Below, piece by piece: positions 24,787 through 34,889 of a stretch of DNA of 64,000 bases (within the stretch, counting starts at the first letter, position 1; each line of letters begins with the position of its first letter). The position numbers and the translations under genes are program-made. The DNA lies in IMG/VR virus record IMGVR_UViG_3300044611_002466, positions 1 through 64,000 of that record; one strand, written 5' to 3'. The notes beneath the pieces are model-generated. The model made no database searches and was not told where the DNA came from. It was given only the letters and a program-made list of their open reading frames with translations. Origin of the DNA: a virus.

Positions 24787-27700
24787 GTGGCGACCTTCGC
24801 GGTAAACGGCGGTGGAACAACCTTTTGGCACGACGCCGTCTACTCCACGCGTGCGGGTGGCGACACGTACAACCTGTCGCTGGGCTCGGTCTTGGTCGTG
24901 GATGGCGACTGTCGCTTCGGTCCCAACACGAGCGAGGCCGTAGGGCCCCCGTTGAACATCTCCATCGCGGCAGAGAGCGGTGGTGAGTTCCTGGTTGACG
25001 GGCGCGGCGTACGTCTCATCCCGTACGTGTCCGGGAGCGGAAACGTCCCAGCCGGGGGCACTGCGATCACGCAGGGGGCCGTCACGGGCTCGCTGCTTGG
25101 TGTGTGGAGCTCGATCAACACGGTCCCCACGGCCGCCGGCGCGTCGATGCCCGCGACGGGGTTCATCAAGGTCCGCCAAGTCAGCGGGGGCTCCTCCAGG
25201 TACGGAGGAGGGGCGCTCGGCGGCATCGCTGCGACTGCCGTGGGGGACACGGGGGCGTCGCTTACGCTCACGGTCGCGGCGTCCGGCAAGACGTTCACCC
25301 GCAGCGCTGGCAGCTTCATCTCGGACGGAATCAAGCTGGGCGACACGGTGGTCGTCAGCGGCTGCGTCAACGCGGGCAACAACGGCTCGTTCGTGGTGAC
25401 GGTGATCACCTCAACGGTGCTCACGTGCGCAGCGGCCGCCGGCTTGGTGGACGAGGTCGTCGGAGGGAGCGGGAGGGTGCTCTCCCAGACTTCGGACATC
25501 GCGGGGTGGATCGACTTCTCGTGTACTGACGCCGGCGCGATGACGGTACGCCGACTCGGGAAGCTCACGACTCGAGGGACTTGGTTCGACTTGGGGCTGA
25601 CCAGCGGGTCGAGAAATCAAACCCTGCCTCTGCCGACATCCGGGCAGACGGCATTTTGGATCAGCGGGGTCTGGATCGAGACCGCTCCCGAGAGCGGCGC
25701 GTTCGAGTACTGGCCCTGCCTGACCACGAACACCGGCGGAGGGTGGTCGACGGCCGCCCAGGGCACCGACGAGCGCTCTCGGGCGGTCATGTGCGATGCG
25801 GCGAACCAAGTCATCCGTATCGGGGCAGACGCGGCGGCAACAAGCATCGGCGAGCTGCCGTCCGCCGGGCGCCGTGTCGTGGTCCCCAACGTGTTCCTGA
25901 TGACGAACACCTCGGCCGCCAAGGCAGCAGCCTCCCTGCCGTCGTCGACCCTCGCTGCGCGCTTCGAGCTCATCACGACCGGCGCCGCCGTGATCGACAT
26001 GGAGTACGCAGAGTGCAACTGGTGCTGCGCGGTCTCGGCGACCAGCTTCACGCAATGCTACTCCTGCACGTTCACAAACGTCTCATTCGGGGACGCAGTG
26101 TTCTTGGGCGAGTGCGCGACGCCGGTGATCTGGAATGGCGGCGGGGTTAGCCCGGTCAACCCACTGGATCTCCCCGCGCTGACGTGCACCTCGTTGTACT
26201 ACGGGGGTGTGTTCACCGATTGTAAGTTCTGGCGTGGGGGCACCATCGGGGCTGCCGACTACTCCGTCAGTCTCACGTCCTGCACGGACGTCACGTTCGT
26301 TCGATGTCGCATAGGGCAGGCAACACTGGCATCGAATGCAACCAGCTACGCCTTGAGCGTCAACTCGTGCGTACGTTCGACGTTCACGTCGTGCTGGCTG
26401 ACGATGGGGGCCCTGCTTACCACCTCGAGTGCGACGTCGTGGACGACCACCACGTACCTCAATCGACATATCGGGACGACGGCCACGACTCCGTCGATCC
26501 ACTGCTTCACCCTTACGTCTCGCTGCTCCGACACGTTCATAGATGGGCTTGATTTTGGCGGGTTCACGAACGTACACCCGTACCCGGGTCTGCTCAGTGT
26601 GACAGCGAGCGATCAAACCGAGTTGCGGAATGTGGGCACAGCAGCCAGTCCACTGTCGCTCGGTAGCGCCAATCAGACGGGCGTTCTCGTAGCCTCCGGA
26701 GGCGGTTGCGACGGGATCATCCTGAAGCGGGTCTACACGCTGAACACGAGAACCGGACTCTACACCACGACGAGCTCCGACAAGGCTGTTGTACTTCAAA
26801 ACGTCTGGGGCGACGCAGCAGACAATCTTGGCGCCCAGTGGATCAACTGCATCCACAAGGGCTGTCGTGGGTTTGGAACTCCGGTGGTCGCGTACACGGA
26901 TGTGTACGATAACATCTTCTTCGACGTGTTCAACGCGTCGACGACTGGGAAGGTAGGGCTGTTCTTCAACGAGGCGACTGCGCGTGGGTACGCGGAGTAC
27001 GTCACCTTGGAGGGCACCGCGCGGTTCACGTCGACCGGGTCGATCTACATGCCGACCGCGGGGGACGCCGCCACCTTCGAGTGGCCGCACTACATCCTCG
27101 GCTTCACCGGCTTCTCGGCGGTAGAGAGCACACTGACCGGAGGTACCTCGGTCAGCACGCGCATGCGCGTGCAGTATCAACTCGACACGAACGGCGGCGC
27201 CGGGTACGGCACGCTCCAGAACCTGCTCTACAATCGACCGGGAGGAGGAGGTACCAACGGACAGTCCACGATCACGATGACCAGCACATCCGAGGTGGCT
27301 GTGGGGGATTACGTGTTCGGGACGAATGTCGGAACTGGAGCCCGCGTCACCGCCGTTAATAACGGAACAACGATCACGGTGAACGTCAGCAACAGCGGCA
27401 CCGTTTCCGGTACTCTAAGATTCAGCCACCTGCCGTATGAGACAGGCATCAGTGCGTCGGCGGGGTTCAGGCTAAAGGTGAAGATCAGTTGCGAGACAAC
27501 TGACGTTGTGAACAACAACATCAGCCTGTTTCATCTGCAGGGAAGCACGACAGATGACGCGGACGGCAACCAGCAGGCGTACCCGCTCGACGTGGTCGAC
27601 GTGGTGCTGTCTAATATCGTGGTCGGAAGCCGCTACTCGATCCTTCGGGCCGATGGAACGACTCTGCTGGCGTCCGGCACCGCCACAGGTACGACGGAGA

Positions 27701-27864
27701 CCGTCCCCGTGGAGTACCCCGGCGTGGCAGAGAACCTCGTGGTCCGCGCGCGAAAGTCGTCCTCCTCGACGAAGTACCTCCCCTTCGAGACCAGGGCTCC
27801 CGTGACCCGTACAGGCGGCGCCGCGGCCTTCATCCTGCAAGTCCTGGACACCCTGGCCGCGTAG
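24787..27864 (+). CDS. Long tail fibre / receptor-binding protein, beta-helix type
   Basis: 1,025 residues from a GTG preceded by GAGGAG. Gly/Ser/Thr-rich throughout with many short beta units; the middle shows parallel beta-helix-like rungs with repeated Cys-Thr/Ser turns (CTDVTFVRCRIG, CVRSTFTSCWL). The last 100 residues (NLVVRARKSSSSTKYLPFE) resemble the end of the fibre encoded at 27947. Probable host-recognition fibre, possibly with glycan-binding or depolymerase activity, though no catalytic residues are identifiable. Third-position GC is lower than in neighbours in places, consistent with module exchange. Confidence 0.7.
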   Translation: MATFAVNGGGTTFWHDAVYSTRAGGDTYNLSLGSVLVVDGDCRFGPNTSEAVGPPLNISIAAESGGEFLVDGRGVRLIPYVSGSGNVPAGGTAITQGAVTGSLLGVWSSINTVPTAAGASMPATGFIKVRQVSGGSSRYGGGALGGIAATAVGDTGASLTLTVAASGKTFTRSAGSFISDGIKLGDTVVVSGCVNAGNNGSFVVTVITSTVLTCAAAAGLVDEVVGGSGRVLSQTSDIAGWIDFSCTDAGAMTVRRLGKLTTRGTWFDLGLTSGSRNQTLPLPTSGQTAFWISGVWIETAPESGAFEYWPCLTTNTGGGWSTAAQGTDERSRAVMCDAANQVIRIGADAAATSIGELPSAGRRVVVPNVFLMTNTSAAKAAASLPSSTLAARFELITTGAAVIDMEYAECNWCCAVSATSFTQCYSCTFTNVSFGDAVFLGECATPVIWNGGGVSPVNPLDLPALTCTSLYYGGVFTDCKFWRGGTIGAADYSVSLTSCTDVTFVRCRIGQATLASNATSYALSVNSCVRSTFTSCWLTMGALLTTSSATSWTTTTYLNRHIGTTATTPSIHCFTLTSRCSDTFIDGLDFGGFTNVHPYPGLLSVTASDQTELRNVGTAASPLSLGSANQTGVLVASGGGCDGIILKRVYTLNTRTGLYTTTSSDKAVVLQNVWGDAADNLGAQWINCIHKGCRGFGTPVVAYTDVYDNIFFDVFNASTTGKVGLFFNEATARGYAEYVTLEGTARFTSTGSIYMPTAGDAATFEWPHYILGFTGFSAVESTLTGGTSVSTRMRVQYQLDTNGGAGYGTLQNLLYNRPGGGGTNGQSTITMTSTSEVAVGDYVFGTNVGTGARVTAVNNGTTITVNVSNSGTVSGTLRFSHLPYETGISASAGFRLKVKISCETTDVVNNNISLFHLQGSTTDDADGNQQAYPLDVVDVVLSNIVVGSRYSILRADGTTLLASGTATGTTETVPVEYPGVAENLVVRARKSSSSTKYLPFETRAPVTRTGGAAAFILQVLDTLAA

Positions 27865-27901
27865 GCACATCGCGCGGCTCGCCCACGCCCGTACGTCGGA
27901 G

Positions 27902-27907
27902 TATAGT
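27902..27907 (+). promoter_or_regulatory. Plus-strand -10-like element TATAGT
   Basis: TATAGT followed by CAGCGGG lies 40 bases before the fibre gene at 27947 in an 82-base gap. Matches the YAYARWN pattern seen ahead of other plus-strand units; no clear -35. Confidence 0.4.
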
Positions 27908-27946
27908 CAGCGGGTCCCGTCCAGCGAGCCCCCACCGGAGAACAAG

Positions 27947-30514
27947 ATGGCCATCGAAACTGATTTCACCATCGACCTGACGAACAAGCGCGTCTACCAC
28001 AGCTCGGGCACCACGGTGTACTCGGTGAACGCGCTGTACACGTTCTTGATGGACACCTTCGACGAGGAGGTCTACGCGTCGGAACCCGTGCCCATGTCGG
28101 CCCAGACTCCGACGGAGTACAGCTGGATCAACGGCTGGTTCATGGACGATGCCTCCCACCAGTACCTGTACGGCGGCGCGATCAAGACCGTCGGACTCTC
28201 CGGCGAAGTGCAGGTCATCACCTTGATCGCGAGCGGCTACACCAGCGCCATCGCCGGGGACATCGGGAAGGTCGTCACCGACGACGGCGGGAACACAGGC
28301 GCGCTGCTGGCCTACGACAACACCCTGCGGAAGTGGTGGGTCCGCTGGGACACCACGGTGGCCAGCTCGTCGGTCATGGCCATCGCCTCCGGTACCGGCG
28401 CCGGAACCTCGGTCGCCAGCGGGTCGGTGTCGGGCGAGGACCTCTTCTCGAACGTCTACACCCTCGGGACCATCGCGAGCGACCCCTACCCCCAGATCTA
28501 CGCCTACCAGAACGGGGCGCGGATCGCGGAGTGGTCGACGCTCTCGAACTGGAACCCCGGGCACATCGACGTCCTGCTCAAGGTCAAGGAGGCGGGCACC
28601 CTGATCGACTCCGGGCTCGTGACGATCGCCGCGCGGCAGGCCGGTGATTCGTTCAGCACCTACGCCGTCGATCTGTCCGGCGGCGGGCGCAACGCGGTCT
28701 CCCTCACGACCGCGACCGATCTGGGCGAGGCCACCGGCGAGCACTACCTCCTCTACGACGCGCAGTCGACCACGTTCGTCGTGAACGAGCGGATCAACGG
28801 CGCCACGAGCGGTGCGACTGCCGAAGTCGTCGCGGACTCGGATGCGGGCACCACCGGCGTCCTGACGCTCCGCAACGTGCGTGGCACGTTCGCCGACAAC
28901 GAGAACCTCCGATCCGGCGCCACGGTCCGAGCGGTCGCCAACGGCACCGTCGGCGACACCCTGCTCACCTACGACGCACAGAGCGCGAACTTCACGACGA
29001 TCGGGCAGGTCCTGACGGGCGGGACCTCCGGGGCGAAGCGCCTCCTGCGCGGCCAGCAGGACAACGGCACGTCGGGCTTCCTCGTCGGCCAGGTCAGCCC
29101 CTCCGTCACCGGGACCGGTCGGGATGCCTACTACAAGGCCTTCGTGAACGACGACGTGGTGACCGGGGCCTCCGAGGGCTCCTGCACGCTCAGCGCGGTG
29201 AGCACCACCCTCGTCTCCGGGTGGAGCGACATCACCGTCGCCTTCGTGAATGGCACGGCGACCCACGGGAGCATCACCGGGACGTTCATCCCCGGCGAAC
29301 GGATCACCTACACGGGCGGCGACGGCATCTTCCTGCTCGAGGCCGCCGGCACCGCGACCCTCGGGAACATGGCGCTCACGGCGATCAACGGGCTGGTGCT
29401 CACGGGCGACCTGTCCGGGGCGACCATGACGGCGAGCCAGAACCTGCAGACCGCGCACACCGTGGTCCGGGCCTTCGAGCAGCAGAGCACCTACCCCTAC
29501 GACGTGATCGTGGAGTGCGGGGAGATCTACAACGCCGGCCGGACCCTGGCGCAGGTCTACGAGTACCTGAAGTATCTGACCCATGATGGACAGCTCTTCC
29601 CCTTCTTTACCGTCGTCGCAGGTGTGATCACGCAGGTCAAGGGAGAAGACTACGATCAGGCGTACGCCGGCTACGCCCCGCTCGGCACGGCCCCCTTCGG
29701 GACCTTCGCGGGCGGGGTGCTGTTCGGGGCGCGCGGCGTCTGGTTCCAGGGGATGGCTTCGGGCCAGACCTACCAGGTCATCGACTCCGACGGCACGATG
29801 CGGGCGCCGTACGCGAGTGTCACCATCTCGGTCAGCGGCGTCGTGTCCGGCGACCGCGTGTCGGTGTTCCGTACCAGCGGCGGCGTGGTGGACGAGGCCA
29901 TCCTCTCGTCGCACGCCACGAGCAACGACGCGGGGGATGGTGTGTTCGACGTCACCGCCGCGATCCCCACCGACACCCCGGCCTCCGGAACGCTCCGTGT
30001 GGTCGATGGGGGTACGAAGCAGCGGTACCGGTACTCGAGCTGGTCGGGGACCGCGTTTACGCTCGCCGCTGCCCCGTCTGGTACCGCGGATGCCGGCTCG
30101 ACGTCGACGGTCCTCGAGGACGCGGCGAGCGATTTCGTGACCAACGCCCGAGTGGGCGACGTGATCCGCAACGTCACCGATGGAAGCAGCGGAGTGATCA
30201 CCGCCATCGGGGACGCGACCCATGTCACAGCCGTGCTGACCGGGGGAAGTGACAACTCCTGGCAGACCGGGGACACGTACGCCATCAACGTGCTCGATCG
30301 GAACTACGACGGCTCTGCCACGGCCTACGCGCCCTTCATCGACGAGACGGCGGCGGCGACGTCGGTGTCGAAGACCGTGCTCTACTCCTCCGCGCGCGAT
30401 GTGGTGGTGCGCGTCCGGAAGAAGGGCATCCTCCCCTTCGAGGTGTCCGGGTCGGTGTCCTCGTCCGGGCTGTCGGTGGTGGCGTCCCGGATCACGGACT
30501 CCATCGTCTCGTAA
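27947..30514 (+). CDS. Second long tail-fibre-type protein
   Basis: 855 residues, beta-rich with repeated modules of about 60 residues (VVTDDGGNTGALLAYDNTL; VVADSDAGTTGVLTLRNV; VIRNVTDGSSGVITAIGDA) that look related to each other. The C-terminal segment VVVRVRKKGILPFEV matches the end of the preceding fibre protein, suggesting a shared assembly or attachment domain. Starts at ATG 27947 after AACAAG with a GGAG site. Likely part of the tail-fibre network. Confidence 0.7.
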   Translation: MAIETDFTIDLTNKRVYHSSGTTVYSVNALYTFLMDTFDEEVYASEPVPMSAQTPTEYSWINGWFMDDASHQYLYGGAIKTVGLSGEVQVITLIASGYTSAIAGDIGKVVTDDGGNTGALLAYDNTLRKWWVRWDTTVASSSVMAIASGTGAGTSVASGSVSGEDLFSNVYTLGTIASDPYPQIYAYQNGARIAEWSTLSNWNPGHIDVLLKVKEAGTLIDSGLVTIAARQAGDSFSTYAVDLSGGGRNAVSLTTATDLGEATGEHYLLYDAQSTTFVVNERINGATSGATAEVVADSDAGTTGVLTLRNVRGTFADNENLRSGATVRAVANGTVGDTLLTYDAQSANFTTIGQVLTGGTSGAKRLLRGQQDNGTSGFLVGQVSPSVTGTGRDAYYKAFVNDDVVTGASEGSCTLSAVSTTLVSGWSDITVAFVNGTATHGSITGTFIPGERITYTGGDGIFLLEAAGTATLGNMALTAINGLVLTGDLSGATMTASQNLQTAHTVVRAFEQQSTYPYDVIVECGEIYNAGRTLAQVYEYLKYLTHDGQLFPFFTVVAGVITQVKGEDYDQAYAGYAPLGTAPFGTFAGGVLFGARGVWFQGMASGQTYQVIDSDGTMRAPYASVTISVSGVVSGDRVSVFRTSGGVVDEAILSSHATSNDAGDGVFDVTAAIPTDTPASGTLRVVDGGTKQRYRYSSWSGTAFTLAAAPSGTADAGSTSTVLEDAASDFVTNARVGDVIRNVTDGSSGVITAIGDATHVTAVLTGGSDNSWQTGDTYAINVLDRNYDGSATAYAPFIDETAAATSVSKTVLYSSARDVVVRVRKKGILPFEVSGSVSSSGLSVVASRITDSIVS

Positions 30515-30526
30515 GGAGGGAGCTTC

Positions 30527-31045
30527 GTGGCCACGATCACCTTCAACAAGCCGGACCGACGTATCGAGGTGGACTCTCTTGTCCGCCCGATCGTCGTCAC
30601 GGTCCAAGAGCTGGTTGATGGGATCCGTGACTACGAGAGCGAGCTCGTCAACATGGAGCTCCCGCGCATCGCTACCATCACCGGGAAGGACAATCTCGGT
30701 GGTGGGGCGTACACGGGCATCACGTTGCTGCTCCATGGGTGGACTGTGCGGTTCGCCGACCACCAAGGCCCGGACTTCACATGGGCCAGGGTGACCGGCG
30801 GAAACCTGCTCGCGGTCGACGAAGAAGGTGCCGCGGTGTCCGCCTTCACCCCGAGCGCCTTCACGTCGATCCAGTACGCGGCATCCACGGCCGCCTCGAT
30901 TCTCGATGTCTCGACGCAGAACCCCTGGGCGCTGCCCACGACCGGCAATCAAGAGTCCGGCACCATGGGCGGTAGTATGAAGGGCCTGGAGGACAACCTC
31001 GCTCGGGTTAAGCGAGACACCTCCATCATCCCCGCGCTCCTCTGA
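30527..31045 (+). CDS. Phage fibre-network structural protein (small)
   Basis: 172 residues from a GTG preceded by AAGGAGGG. The pattern ITFNKPDRRIEVDSLVRPIV, then GITLLLHGWTVRFADHQGP and NLLAVDEEGAAVSAF, resembles a recurrent small structural protein encoded beside fibre genes in many tailed phages. It probably bridges or caps fibres. Lies 12 bases after the second fibre gene. Confidence 0.6.
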   Translation: MATITFNKPDRRIEVDSLVRPIVVTVQELVDGIRDYESELVNMELPRIATITGKDNLGGGAYTGITLLLHGWTVRFADHQGPDFTWARVTGGNLLAVDEEGAAVSAFTPSAFTSIQYAASTAASILDVSTQNPWALPTTGNQESGTMGGSMKGLEDNLARVKRDTSIIPALL

Positions 31046-31049
31046 TCGC

Positions 31050-31057
31050 CATAGACT
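31050..31057 (+). promoter_or_regulatory. Plus-strand -10-like element CATAGACT
   Basis: Sits in the 46-base gap before the gene at 31092, 34 bases from its ATG. Weak match to the YAYARWN pattern; low certainty alone. Confidence 0.3.
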
Positions 31058-31091
31058 CTCTGCAGGGGCCGACCTGCGCCCGGAGTGCAAC

Positions 31092-33371
31092 ATGCCCTAC
31101 CACGCCACCCTCGAGCTACTCCTGCTGAAGGACCGCACGTCGGCCGACCTCGAGACGGTGAAGGTCGCGGCTGCCCTTGGTCGGGTGCCGGATGACGAAA
31201 AGAAGTGGCCTGCCCATGTGTTTTCGGAGCTCTGCAAGGAGCTCCCCTACCTGGCGCAGTACGACATCGAGATCGTGATCGATCGCATGGATCCCGAAGC
31301 CGGGGCGGCCCTGGGCTACGCGCAGATTCAGAACAAGACGCAGAGCCGTCCCCAGGAGGCAGCGGCAGCGGCGGGAAACGTGATCCGCGTCCCGATCATC
31401 ATCAAGGAGCGGAGGCTGCAGAAGTTCTACATCTTCGAGGCCGGCGGTCAGACCTACCCGATGGGAGAGGCGCGCATCCAGCAGGCGATGCTGAACCCCC
31501 TCATCTTCGACACGGACGCCACGAGAGCTCCCTCCTCCCCGAGCCTTCTCGACCAGATCTACCCTCCCGGCCAGCAGCGCACCGGGTTCGGGCGCGTGAC
31601 GGACGCCGGGGCGATGGGCCTCACGAAGCTCAATGACGCCCCCATCGAGGCGTACCACCAGTACCACAGGGTCTTGAACGAAGCCCGCGATGTGCGCGCT
31701 GCAGCCCTCCGCGGCGGAGCTGAGCCCGCAGCGGCGCACAAGGCCCTCCTGGGGCATTTGGCCGCCCACGGGTACCACACGAACGACAAGGGGAAGGTCC
31801 GCGTCCCGACGACACCTCCGTCGGCAACCCCGGGAGCCACTCCGACCGTCGGGTCTGCCGCCCGTACCGAGCTACGCCCGCCCCAGCCCCAGGCGGCGTC
31901 AGCCACAGCGGGGGCAGCGACCCACTCTACCTGGGTGGCCCCGCACCCAGCGGGCCAGACCGGGGCCTCTACTCGCTCTACCTGGGCAGGCCCGCACCCG
32001 GCTGCTGACGCCACGGGAACGCTCACCCGGGCCACCGAGGTAGTCCCCCGCCCTCCTGTGACCGCAGCGGCCGCTGCTCACGCTGCACCTGCTGCGCAGG
32101 CCGCTGTCCACGGTGCGCAGGCCGCTGCGGCACACCAAGCCCCGGCTGCCGGACGGGCAGCGGTGAACGGGGCGGGCGGCATCATGCGTCACCTCACGGG
32201 ACGCAACGCGCTCATTGCCGCCGGGGCCACCGGCGTCGTAGCGGGTGGAGGGCTGCTCGCTCACCACCTTCTGAAGCGGCCAGCACCGGCGCCAGCTCAG
32301 AAGAGCGCCGACGCGCCCATCCCGCTCTCGGCGGCGGCCGCTGGACTGCTGGGCGGCTACTATCCCGGCAAAGCATTGGCCGGGCACACCGCTGCGGGCA
32401 TCGCCCCGCATGGGTACAAGACCCGTGCTGACGACATTGCCCGCAAAGCTGCGATCGTCGCGGGACCGGCTGCCGGCATCCTGGCACTCGTCGCCGCGCG
32501 GAAGTACGGATTGACCAGGCGCCTGCAAGGCATGCACATGGACCACTTCCCCGCCGGACTCGTCGGAAACTCGGCGGAGGAGCGCGCCCTTCTGGGGTTC
32601 GCAGCTCCGACGCTCGCCGGCGGCCTTGGTACTGTTGCAGGCGGTGTTGCCACCGGGGCAGGCATCGGGGGTGTTGCGCGCGTGAAAGACATGTTGACGC
32701 GTCGTGCGGCAGAGAAGCAGGCGGAGCACACCCCAGCTCCGGACCCCGGCGTTGTGGCGTCGTCGCTGCAGCCCGTCCTGGCAGCGCTTCTTGCACTCCA
32801 TCAGTTCTACTTCTTCGCCCACTGGACCAGCCAGGGTGAGGGGTTCTACGGAGACCACCAGCTGTTCACGCGGCTGTACGAAGGTGCGCAGGAGGACTTC
32901 GACAGCGTCGCCGAGCGCCTCGTCGGACACGGTGGCAACCAGGCGCTGGACCCGGCGGCCATCTTCACCCAGGCCTCTGCGATGAGCGCGCAGTGGATCG
33001 GAGAGGGCGCCAGCATCCCCTCAGCCGCGCTCGTAGCGGAGCAGGCAGTGCAAGAGGCGTTGACGAACGCCTACGGCACGATGGACCAGAGCGGAGGCCT
33101 CTCGCTCGGCATCGACGACCTCCTCATGTCCCTGGCCAGCAGACACGAGGGCAACCAGTACCTGCTGAAGCAACGGGACCCCAGTGGTGGCGCCGTCGCG
33201 GCTCCGCCTCAGCAGCTCGAAGTTCCGGACGCGCCGGCTCCGCCCACGCAGGAGCCTGCTGCCGTAGCGGCCCCGCAAGAAGCACCGCCGGCAGCCCCCG
33301 CACCCGCCCAGCCCGGCGCACCAATCAAGACCGCCAGCCTCCGCTCCTTCTTCGCGAGGATCTCCGAATGA
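31092..33371 (+). CDS. Large multi-domain virion-type protein with Gly/Ala membrane-like core
   Basis: 759 residues. An N-terminal folded domain of about 200 residues is followed by a low-complexity Pro/Ala/His linker containing two copies of STW(V/A)(A/G)PHPA. Next come several Gly/Ala-rich hydrophobic stretches (ALIAAGATGVVAGGGLLAHH; LAGGLGTVAGGVATGAGI) and a helical C-terminal domain. Carries the recurring QKSAD, EKQAE and IKTAS peptides. The architecture suggests an internal virion protein or tape-measure-like membrane-interacting protein, but no family is recognised. Overlaps the next gene by ATGA. Confidence 0.65.
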   Translation: MPYHATLELLLLKDRTSADLETVKVAAALGRVPDDEKKWPAHVFSELCKELPYLAQYDIEIVIDRMDPEAGAALGYAQIQNKTQSRPQEAAAAAGNVIRVPIIIKERRLQKFYIFEAGGQTYPMGEARIQQAMLNPLIFDTDATRAPSSPSLLDQIYPPGQQRTGFGRVTDAGAMGLTKLNDAPIEAYHQYHRVLNEARDVRAAALRGGAEPAAAHKALLGHLAAHGYHTNDKGKVRVPTTPPSATPGATPTVGSAARTELRPPQPQAASATAGAATHSTWVAPHPAGQTGASTRSTWAGPHPAADATGTLTRATEVVPRPPVTAAAAAHAAPAAQAAVHGAQAAAAHQAPAAGRAAVNGAGGIMRHLTGRNALIAAGATGVVAGGGLLAHHLLKRPAPAPAQKSADAPIPLSAAAAGLLGGYYPGKALAGHTAAGIAPHGYKTRADDIARKAAIVAGPAAGILALVAARKYGLTRRLQGMHMDHFPAGLVGNSAEERALLGFAAPTLAGGLGTVAGGVATGAGIGGVARVKDMLTRRAAEKQAEHTPAPDPGVVASSLQPVLAALLALHQFYFFAHWTSQGEGFYGDHQLFTRLYEGAQEDFDSVAERLVGHGGNQALDPAAIFTQASAMSAQWIGEGASIPSAALVAEQAVQEALTNAYGTMDQSGGLSLGIDDLLMSLASRHEGNQYLLKQRDPSGGAVAAPPQQLEVPDAPAPPTQEPAAVAAPQEAPPAAPAPAQPGAPIKTASLRSFFARISE

Positions 33372-34882
33372 GTCTTCCCACCAAGATCGCCGGCAAGATC
33401 CGCCAGAGCGACTTCGACGTCTTCGAGGGCATCTTCAAGGAAGCGGCGGTCGCCGACCTGCTGCCTCAATGCCCCACGGTCCTCGCCGCGCTCAGCAAGA
33501 TCGCGTCGAAGGGGGTTGGCTCGCGCATCACGGTCGCCAGCGCCACCAAGCTCGCCGACCGCGACCGCTTCGACGTGATCCAGATCCGCCCGACGGAGTT
33601 CGGCTACCTGGTGAAGTGGGCGGCAGCGCCCGACGGGGTGGAGCCCCAGGAGAAGGAGCTGTCGGTGCCCCAGGCGCAGAAAGCCCTCCCTCCGGAGGCG
33701 CTGCAGGCGGCGGACCAGCAGGGCGTCGCCACCTTGACCGGTGTGCAGGCCGAGCCAGACCCGCTCATGGAGTCTCCGACGCCCATTGAAGGCTTTGGGA
33801 TGTACAAAGTGACCGACACCGCCGGTAACCAGGTGGTCGGGTACGTCATCCCCTCGCTCTTCGACCCCACCACCGGGCAGCCCACGCCCATGAAGCTGTT
33901 CGTGAATGGCAGCGCGTTCGCACTGCAGCCAGACATGGCCGGCGTGCTCGTCGGCGTCAGCTACAGCCTGCCCGAGGGTCCATCCGAGCCCCGCGGCATG
34001 GGCGTCTTCTACAAAACCGACGGACGTGGCATCATCGCCACCATTCCGTTCAACGTGGCGAACGCGGTCAGCGTGGAGGGCGTGCGGTACTACTCCGCGA
34101 CGACGATGGAAGGACAGCCCGTTCAGATCACTCCGAGCGAGGGCCTTGTACGTCCCATCGCTGCGGGCCCCGCCGAGATCGCGATGCCGCCGGACTACGT
34201 CTGGCTCCCGCTGAACGGGCAGATCCAGCTGCAGGGCGCGGGCGCGGACCCGATGCAGCAGGCCAAGACGGCCTCCGCCTCGAGCGCCGCCGTGATCCGT
34301 GCGTGGACCGACGGCCACGGGAACCTCCAGGGGGTACGGCTCAACGGGCCGGTGTTTGACAAGATCGGCTCCGGAGTCCACGACGTCCCGAACGCGCTGT
34401 TCTACCTCGCGGCGTCGGGTATGCCTCAGAACTTGGCGCTCGCCGTCATGGACAAGGCAGCCTCGGAGGGGACGGCGCAGTGCATGTACGGGCTGCGCCC
34501 ACTGTCCGTGCGCTCGGCCATCGTGAAGGAGGCGTTCGTGGACGCCTACGCGAAGCTCGGCACGCGCGGCTACGCGATCCCGAAGGCCCCCTGCCTCCTC
34601 AAGGAGGCCATGGCCATCGAGATGCACAAGGAGGCCAAGACCTTGGTCGGGGTCGACTCCCTGGACACCCTCCTCGCGGTGGGCTTCATCAACCAGGAGA
34701 ACATCCAGGACTTCGTCGACATGCTCCCCGCGCTCGAGGAGACCGCAAGCAAGCTGGCGAGCCTCACCTTCGCCGTGCAGATCGGCCTGCAGTCCGTACC
34801 GGAGTCGGCTGTCGTCCGCGCGATGACGTCGCTGGACGGCGTCATCACCGGCCTTCAGGGACTCAAGACCTACAAGCTCTGA
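33368..34882 (+). CDS. Unknown virion-cluster protein
   Basis: 504 residues starting in an ATGA overlap with the previous gene. Mixed beta-rich centre (GMYKVTDTAGNQVVGYVIPS; TDGRGIIATIPFN) and helical C-terminus. It holds the highest density of the recurring K-x-A peptide: KEAA, SKIAS, AKTAS, DKAAS, VKEAF, LKEAM, SKLAS. No enzyme motif. Probably a virion protein, perhaps packaged inside the head. Confidence 0.68.
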   Translation: MSLPTKIAGKIRQSDFDVFEGIFKEAAVADLLPQCPTVLAALSKIASKGVGSRITVASATKLADRDRFDVIQIRPTEFGYLVKWAAAPDGVEPQEKELSVPQAQKALPPEALQAADQQGVATLTGVQAEPDPLMESPTPIEGFGMYKVTDTAGNQVVGYVIPSLFDPTTGQPTPMKLFVNGSAFALQPDMAGVLVGVSYSLPEGPSEPRGMGVFYKTDGRGIIATIPFNVANAVSVEGVRYYSATTMEGQPVQITPSEGLVRPIAAGPAEIAMPPDYVWLPLNGQIQLQGAGADPMQQAKTASASSAAVIRAWTDGHGNLQGVRLNGPVFDKIGSGVHDVPNALFYLAASGMPQNLALAVMDKAASEGTAQCMYGLRPLSVRSAIVKEAFVDAYAKLGTRGYAIPKAPCLLKEAMAIEMHKEAKTLVGVDSLDTLLAVGFINQENIQDFVDMLPALEETASKLASLTFAVQIGLQSVPESAVVRAMTSLDGVITGLQGLKTYKL

Positions 34883-34889
34883 GGGGCGG

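Noticed and set aside
27830-31093. A 1,087-residue antisense frame over the fibre genes
   Set aside because: Arg/Gly/Val/Asp-rich composition typical of a shadow; overlaps well-supported fibre genes and their start signals.
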